Positions 6,044-8,973 of a stretch of DNA of 8,973 bases are shown piece by piece (positions within the stretch are counted from its first letter, which is position 1; each line of letters begins with the position of its first letter). Source of the DNA: an uncultured Ilumatobacter sp. (lineage in GTDB: Bacteria; Actinomycetota; Acidimicrobiia; Acidimicrobiales; Ilumatobacteraceae); the NCBI GenBank assembly GCA_937891565.1, contig CALAHA010000038.1:1-8973 (forward strand), given 5' to 3'. Under the pieces are notes generated by a model. It was not told the DNA's origin. It ran no database searches and worked only from the letters and a program-made list of their open reading frames with translations. The position numbers and the translations under genes are program-made.

Positions 6044-6543
6044 GCGTCTTCTACGAATTTGACGACGTCGACGCATTCACGACCGGCACCGTTGGTGTGC
6101 CTGGCAACCGCACCTTCTTCATGCAGGTGAGGTCTGATGGCCAGCGCGTCACGGTCAAGTGCGAGAAGCAGCAGACTGCAGCGATCGTCCAGTACCTCCG
6201 CAAGGTCCTCAGCGATCTGCCACCGCCTGAAGATCGGCCGATGCCTGGCGCTCTCGAACTTGCAGAGCCCATCGATGCATCGTTCGTACTTGGTCCGATC
6301 GGCCTCGGCTACGACCGAGCCACCGACAAGCTCCTCATCCAACTTGAAGAAGTTGGCGATGTTGACGAAGACGGCGAAATGATCGACGACGACCGCGGCC
6401 ATGTCCGCATGTACGTGAGCCGCGGCCAGGCCGCAGCCTTCTGCGATCACGCCGATCGCCTCGTCGGATCGGGCCGCCCTGACTGCCAGTGGTGCACACA
6501 ACCGATCGATCCTGACGGCCACGCCTGCCCGCGTATGAACTAA
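6040..6543 (+). CDS. DUF3090 family protein with C-terminal zinc-ribbon-like motif
   Basis: A 167-residue protein matching the actinobacterial DUF3090 family (TIGR03847), the middle gene of the cassette. The N-terminal part carries the family signature FTTGTVGVPGNRTFFMQV (residues 13-30), followed by VKCEKQQTAAIVQYL. The central region (about 105-120) is strongly acidic (EEVGDVDEDGEMIDDD). The C-terminus CQWC (149-152) with DPDGHACPR forms a Cys-x2-Cys plus His-x-Cys arrangement likely to bind zinc. The function of the family is not known. The ATG overlaps the phosphatase stop by 4 bp (ATGA), indicating translational coupling, and the next gene starts only 5 nt after its stop. There is no promoter of its own. 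Confidence 0.9.
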   Translation: MSVFYEFDDVDAFTTGTVGVPGNRTFFMQVRSDGQRVTVKCEKQQTAAIVQYLRKVLSDLPPPEDRPMPGALELAEPIDASFVLGPIGLGYDRATDKLLIQLEEVGDVDEDGEMIDDDRGHVRMYVSRGQAAAFCDHADRLVGSGRPDCQWCTQPIDPDGHACPRMN

Positions 6544-6548
6544 TTCAC

Positions 6549-7391
6549 ATGTCAAACGACGACATGGCCCTCGACGAGGTTGAGCCTGACGATGGTTGGG
6601 ACGACGAGTCTGATTCGGACGAGCAGGAATCAGAAGACCGCGGAGTCGAACTTCGCATCGATTCGATCGTCGACCCCATCGCGCACCTGCTGGACGGTGA
6701 GATCGAGATCGAAGGGCGGATGCCATACAGCAGCAATGCCACATTCCTTGTGCATGTGGTGCACGAAGGCAAGTCGCATCCGGCGATCTACAAGCCGATG
6801 CGTGGCGAGCGACCGCTCTGGGACTTCGAGCCGGGCTTGCACCGTCGCGAGGTAGCGACCTATCGCATGAGTGAGGCGCTCGGCCTCGGGGTCATCCCAC
6901 CAACGGTGCTGCGTGATGGCCCAGCTGGCGAGGGATCGGTGCAGTGGTTCGTTGCTGGCGACTTCGCCGAGCACTACTTCACGATTCGACAAGTGCGACA
7001 AGACCTCGACGATCAATTTCGAGCGTTGGCGCTGCTCGACATCATCTGCAACAACACCGACCGCAAGAGCGGCCACTGCATCCTCGTCCCCGAAAAGACG
7101 CTCGGCGATGGCACGGACGTGCCCGCCCAGGTCTGGGGCATCGACCACGGCCTGTGCTTTGCTGCCGAGTACAAGCTCCGCACTGTCATCTGGGACTTCG
7201 CTGACGAAGCGATCCCCGAACCCATGCTCGACAAGGTCAGCAAACTCGTCGATCGGATCCCGCTGGACATCGCGGCATTGCTCAGCGACGACGAAGTCGA
7301 AGCAATCCAGGGCCGAGCCACCTGGTGCGTCAAACATCGCCGGTTCCCCACCGACCCAACCGGCCAGCGCTATCCCTGGCCCCTCGTCTGA
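6549..7391 (+). CDS. SCO1664 family protein (PI3K/PI4K-like kinase fold)
   Basis: A 280-residue protein of the SCO1664 family (TIGR03843), with distant similarity to the PI3/PI4-kinase catalytic domain. Candidate kinase elements are AIYKPMRGERPLWDFEPG (Lys82 as nucleotide-binding lysine), RREVATYRMSEALGL (Glu101 as its partner), ALLDIICNNTDRKSGH (Asp171 and Asn169 as catalytic-loop residues) and WGIDHGLCF (Asp199 as the metal-binding DFG-like aspartate). The substrate, and whether the family phosphorylates protein, lipid or something else, is unknown. Residues 2-30 form an acidic low-complexity leader, more than half Asp or Glu, before the conserved region at IDSIVDPIAHLLDGEIEIEG. The start at 6549 is 5 nt after the DUF3090 stop with no clear Shine-Dalgarno sequence, so translation is probably coupled. 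A downstream in-frame ATG at 6564 is an alternative. In mycobacteria the cassette sits near mshC (mycothiol synthesis); no mshC is present here. Confidence 0.9.
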   Translation: MSNDDMALDEVEPDDGWDDESDSDEQESEDRGVELRIDSIVDPIAHLLDGEIEIEGRMPYSSNATFLVHVVHEGKSHPAIYKPMRGERPLWDFEPGLHRREVATYRMSEALGLGVIPPTVLRDGPAGEGSVQWFVAGDFAEHYFTIRQVRQDLDDQFRALALLDIICNNTDRKSGHCILVPEKTLGDGTDVPAQVWGIDHGLCFAAEYKLRTVIWDFADEAIPEPMLDKVSKLVDRIPLDIAALLSDDEVEAIQGRATWCVKHRRFPTDPTGQRYPWPLV

Positions 7392-7408
7392 CAAGCCACT
7401 CGTTCGCA

Positions 7409-7439
7409 TGTCCACTTGCGACCAGTGGGGAAGTGGACG
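7409..7439 (+). promoter_or_regulatory. Competing hairpins in the leader of the fourth gene
   Basis: GTCCACTT (7410-7417) pairs perfectly with AAGTGGAC (7431-7438), extended by one wobble pair. Inside it, CCACT (7412-7416) can instead pair with AGTGG (7424-7428), and another CCACT lies at 7396-7400. The two structures are mutually exclusive. They sit between the SCO1664 stop and the Shine-Dalgarno sequence of the next gene, so they could act as an attenuator, weak terminator or processing site. No T tract follows. Confidence 0.4.
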
Positions 7440-7446
7440 CTTTCGT

Positions 7447-7452
7447 GGAAGG
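7447..7452 (+). promoter_or_regulatory. Shine-Dalgarno sequence deciding the 7461 start
   Basis: GGAAGG lies 8 nt before ATG 7461. It is the only well-placed purine-rich ribosome binding site in the window and favours this start over the upstream in-frame ATG at 7416, which falls inside the leader hairpin. Confidence 0.6.
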
Positions 7453-7460
7453 ATGCCGAT

Positions 7461-8468
7461 ATGTCCGACGAGCCGCACTTCGAGCCCGATGAAGATCTCC
7501 AAGATCTGATTCATGCGGCCGACCTTGACGGGTTGGTTCGGATGATCGACAACCGTTGTTCGTCACACGACTGGGACGGGCTGTTGCGTGTGCGTGATCG
7601 CTCTCGGTCAGCCGTAAAAACCGGTCGCCAGCTTTGGCCAGCAGCCACGCTTGCCGAATACCGGCTGGCGTTGCTCGCGCCGCCACCGTTCGTTGGCATT
7701 GTTCTCGACGAGGCCGATGGGCTGGCCGGACGCTTCACCACCGGCCCGCTGACCGAGGTTGCCGCACAGCATCACACCTGGATCGATCTCGAAGGTGAAG
7801 TCGGCCGCGGCCCACATGCTGCCTTCGTCGCCCACGAGCGGGCAATACGGGGCGAGATCGTCAATGACCCCGAGCTCGCTCCCGTCCTCGACATCCCGAC
7901 CGAAGTGCAAGGCTGGGAACCCCGGTACGAGGTCGCCACGTACTCAGACAACGGTGCCGAGTTTCCGGCCCCCAAACTGTCCGAAGCCTGGGAAGACATC
8001 GAGACGTCTGGCGATGCCGAACGCCTCGACGACGAGGTCGAACTGGCGGTCCGTCAACTCCTCGAGCCGTGGACCAGCGGATCGAATGGGCGCGCTGAGG
8101 TCGTCTGTGTCGAAGGCGACATCGGAGCAGCCATTGGTGCACTTGGCGTCCGCCGCGCACGAATCGCTCCACTCGAACCAGCCGAGGCACTTGCCTGGCT
8201 GGCCTGGGCCGGGGCCAGCGGCGGCGCACACGGGCGACGACGCGGAGCCTCAAGCGGCCGGTTCGGGGCCTGGTGGGTCATCGGCGCACTCGGTGACATC
8301 CTCGACGATTGGCCGGTCAACCCTGACGAAATCGGTCAGGTGCTCAACGATCTGGAATGGTTCCGCTGGGATGCATTCGAACCGGCCATCGGCTGGATAC
8401 TCCAGCTAGCGATCGAAGATCCTGATGAGGGCGTCGCTTGGGCAATCAGCGCTCGCGACGCCGTATAG
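7461..8468 (+). CDS. Uncharacterised Trp-rich protein downstream of the SCO1664 cassette
   Basis: A 335-residue protein that I do not recognise. It has no signal peptide. The first ~30 residues are acidic and helical (EDLQDLIHAADLDGLVRMID), resembling the start of a helical-repeat or adaptor domain. About 15 tryptophans are spread through the chain, many in the C-terminal third (AWLAWAGASGG, AWWVIGALGDILDDW, LEWFRWDAFEPAIGWIL). A Gly/Arg-rich stretch (residues 250-268, with GRRRGASSGR) interrupts that region and could be a flexible or phosphate-binding loop, although no standard P-loop is present. No catalytic motif stands out. The longer frame from 7416 is rejected because GGAAGG at 7447 directs ATG 7461. 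It lies 69 bp after the SCO1664-family gene on the same strand, so read-through from the cassette is plausible and its role may be linked. The stop at 8466-8468 faces the ferredoxin. Confidence 0.8.
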   Translation: MSDEPHFEPDEDLQDLIHAADLDGLVRMIDNRCSSHDWDGLLRVRDRSRSAVKTGRQLWPAATLAEYRLALLAPPPFVGIVLDEADGLAGRFTTGPLTEVAAQHHTWIDLEGEVGRGPHAAFVAHERAIRGEIVNDPELAPVLDIPTEVQGWEPRYEVATYSDNGAEFPAPKLSEAWEDIETSGDAERLDDEVELAVRQLLEPWTSGSNGRAEVVCVEGDIGAAIGALGVRRARIAPLEPAEALAWLAWAGASGGAHGRRRGASSGRFGAWWVIGALGDILDDWPVNPDEIGQVLNDLEWFRWDAFEPAIGWILQLAIEDPDEGVAWAISARDAV

Positions 8469-8479
8469 CCGAATCGCGG

Positions 8480-8506
8480 TCAGAGAGCGATCAGAGAGCG
8501 ATCAGA
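8480..8506. repeat. 11-bp tandem repeat, 2.5 copies
   Basis: TCAGAGAGCGA occurs at 8480-8490 and 8491-8501, followed by a partial copy TCAGA (8502-8506). It fills most of the 33-bp gap between the convergent 7461 gene and ferredoxin stops, and the partial copy supplies the ferredoxin stop codon. Confidence 0.8.
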
Positions 8507-8816
8507 CGCCGCGCGCGCTGATCACGGCGGGGTCGCTGACTTCGATCATGATGCACTCACCGGGGCACTCTTCGGCTGCGTCGGCAGCTGTGTCGATGAG
8601 CGAGTCAGGAATGCGGGCAACGCCGTTCCCCATGTCGGGGCCATGACCGTCACCTTCGCCACCGTCGAACAGAATCGTCGTACCGAAGTGCGATGCCTCT
8701 TCCTTCACGATCCAGAGACCGTCGTCACGAGCCTGGAAGACATCGGGGCAAATCTCTGAACAGATGCCATCTCCAGTGCAGAGGTCCTGATCAATCCAAA
8801 CCATGAGAGCAGACAT
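8502..8816 (-). CDS. Small [3Fe-4S] ferredoxin
   Basis: A 104-residue electron carrier. The N-terminus WIDQDLCTGDGICSEICPDVF has Cys13-x5-Cys19, with Asp16 where a 4Fe-4S ferredoxin would have cysteine. The third ligand is Cys84 in AEECPGE. This is the actinobacterial single-cluster 3Fe-4S type, typically donating electrons to cytochromes P450 or other oxygenases. Extra cysteines occur at positions 23 and 88. Residues about 41-66 form a Gly/Asp-rich insertion (FDGGEGDGHGPDMGNG), making the protein longer than the usual 60-80 residues. The start at 8816 is preferred because TAAGCT (8823-8828 on the minus strand) lies 6 nt upstream; Met5 (8804) is an alternative. No P450 or reductase lies beside it, though the window does hold two oxygenases at 1-1826. 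Confidence 0.9.
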   Translation of the reverse strand: MSALMVWIDQDLCTGDGICSEICPDVFQARDDGLWIVKEEASHFGTTILFDGGEGDGHGPDMGNGVARIPDSLIDTAADAAEECPGECIMIEVSDPAVISARGV

Positions 8817-8822
8817 GAGCGG

Positions 8823-8853
8823 AGCTTAGGAGAGAACCAGCGGGAAAAAGCAA
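8823..8853 (-). promoter_or_regulatory. Candidate ferredoxin promoter
   Basis: On the minus strand TTGCTT (8848-8853) is followed after 19 bp by TAAGCT (8823-8828), which lies 6 nt from the ATG at 8816. There is no Shine-Dalgarno sequence, so a leaderless transcript is likely. The -35 overlaps the T-rich tail of the terminator immediately upstream. Confidence 0.45.
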
Positions 8854-8885
8854 AGAGTCGGACCCGAAGAAGGGGTCCGACTCTT
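8842..8885 (-). terminator. Intrinsic terminator of the right-edge minus-strand gene
   Basis: AAGAGTCGGACCC (8853-8865) and GGGTCCGACTCTT (8873-8885) form a perfect 13-bp stem with a 7-nt loop. Read on the minus strand the stem is followed by TTGCTTTTTCCC, a proper T-rich tail; on the plus strand there is none. It therefore terminates transcription arriving from beyond 8935. Confidence 0.8.
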
Positions 8886-8890
8886 GCAAG

Positions 8891-8920
8891 TCAATTCAAT
8901 TCAATTCAATTCAATTCAAT
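8891..8920. repeat. Perfect pentanucleotide repeat, (TCAAT)x6
   Basis: Six exact copies of TCAAT fill 8891-8920 (ATTGA on the minus strand). It lies outside coding sequence, between the stop codon at 8935 and the terminator hairpin, and upstream of the ferredoxin promoter. It is AT-rich and stands out against the GC-rich surroundings. Confidence 0.95.
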
Positions 8921-8934
8921 TCGGAAACAGATGA

Positions 8935-8973
8935 TCAGCCTCGGGCTTCGAGTGCAGCGATCAACTGTGGGAG
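8935..8973 (-). CDS. C-terminal end of a minus-strand gene cut by the right edge
   Basis: Reading the minus strand from the edge gives LPQLIAALEARG followed by TGA at 8935-8937. The helical, charged ending is typical of soluble proteins but too short to identify. The call is supported by the well-formed minus-strand terminator 50 bp downstream, which otherwise would have no gene to serve. Confidence 0.5.
   Translation of the reverse strand, partial: LPQLIAALEARG

Noticed and set aside
5449..6744. A 431-codon open frame on the minus strand across the phosphatase, DUF3090 and start of the SCO1664 gene
   Set aside because: It lies antisense to three well-recognised genes, has low-complexity Arg/Ser/Ala-rich sequence and no domain; long antisense frames are common in GC-rich DNA.
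6630..7514. A 294-codon minus-strand frame opposite the SCO1664-family gene
   Set aside because: It is antisense to a gene with clear family motifs and shows no recognisable protein features.
8891..8920. CRISPR array
   Set aside because: The repeat is a contiguous pentanucleotide without spacers, and no cas genes are present.

Overview
The window looks like a piece of a high-GC actinobacterial chromosome, most likely from the class Acidimicrobiia (Ilumatobacter-like). This is inferred from gene content and was not searched. The strongest marker is the three-gene cassette at 5300-7391: an MSMEG_4193-type histidine phosphatase, a DUF3090 protein and an SCO1664-family PI3K/PI4K-like protein. 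That cassette is characteristic of Actinobacteria. An F420-type FrhB-like flavoprotein, a type 5 uracil-DNA glycosylase and a 3Fe-4S ferredoxin fit the same lineage. Most genes with their own promoter lack a Shine-Dalgarno sequence and have a TANNNT hexamer 6-9 nt before the start codon, as expected for leaderless actinobacterial transcripts.

Left part (1-1826, minus strand): a histidine-box membrane hydroxylase is followed 21 bp later by a gamma-butyrobetaine-hydroxylase-like 2-oxoglutarate dioxygenase that runs off the left edge. Together they look like a two-gene oxygenase operon. The divergent region 1827-1959 carries two inverted repeats and separates this operon from a plus-strand FrhB/HCAR-like iron-sulfur flavoprotein (1960-3243), which ends in a hairpin terminator.

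Middle part (3290-5272): a small lipoprotein (minus) and an HSL-type alpha/beta hydrolase (plus) diverge with only 31 bp between their starts. The hydrolase converges on, and overlaps by 85 bp, a type 5 uracil-DNA glycosylase (minus). A strong hairpin just after the hydrolase stop lies inside the glycosylase reading frame.

Right-centre (5300-8468, plus): the glycosylase and the phosphatase diverge from a 27-bp intergenic space with overlapping -10 elements. The phosphatase has an unusual basic N-terminal tail and is coupled by ATGA to the DUF3090 gene, which is followed after 5 nt by the SCO1664-family gene. A phosphatase beside a kinase-fold protein and a small zinc-ribbon-like protein suggests one functional module whose biochemistry is unknown. 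A fourth, unrecognised Trp-rich protein follows after a 69-bp gap containing mutually exclusive hairpins and the only clear Shine-Dalgarno sequence in the window.

Right edge (8469-8973): a 3Fe-4S ferredoxin on the minus strand, a 2.5-copy 11-bp tandem repeat at its 3' end, a 13-bp terminator hairpin whose T-rich tail doubles as the likely ferredoxin -35 region, six perfect TCAAT repeats, and the last 12 codons of another minus-strand gene.
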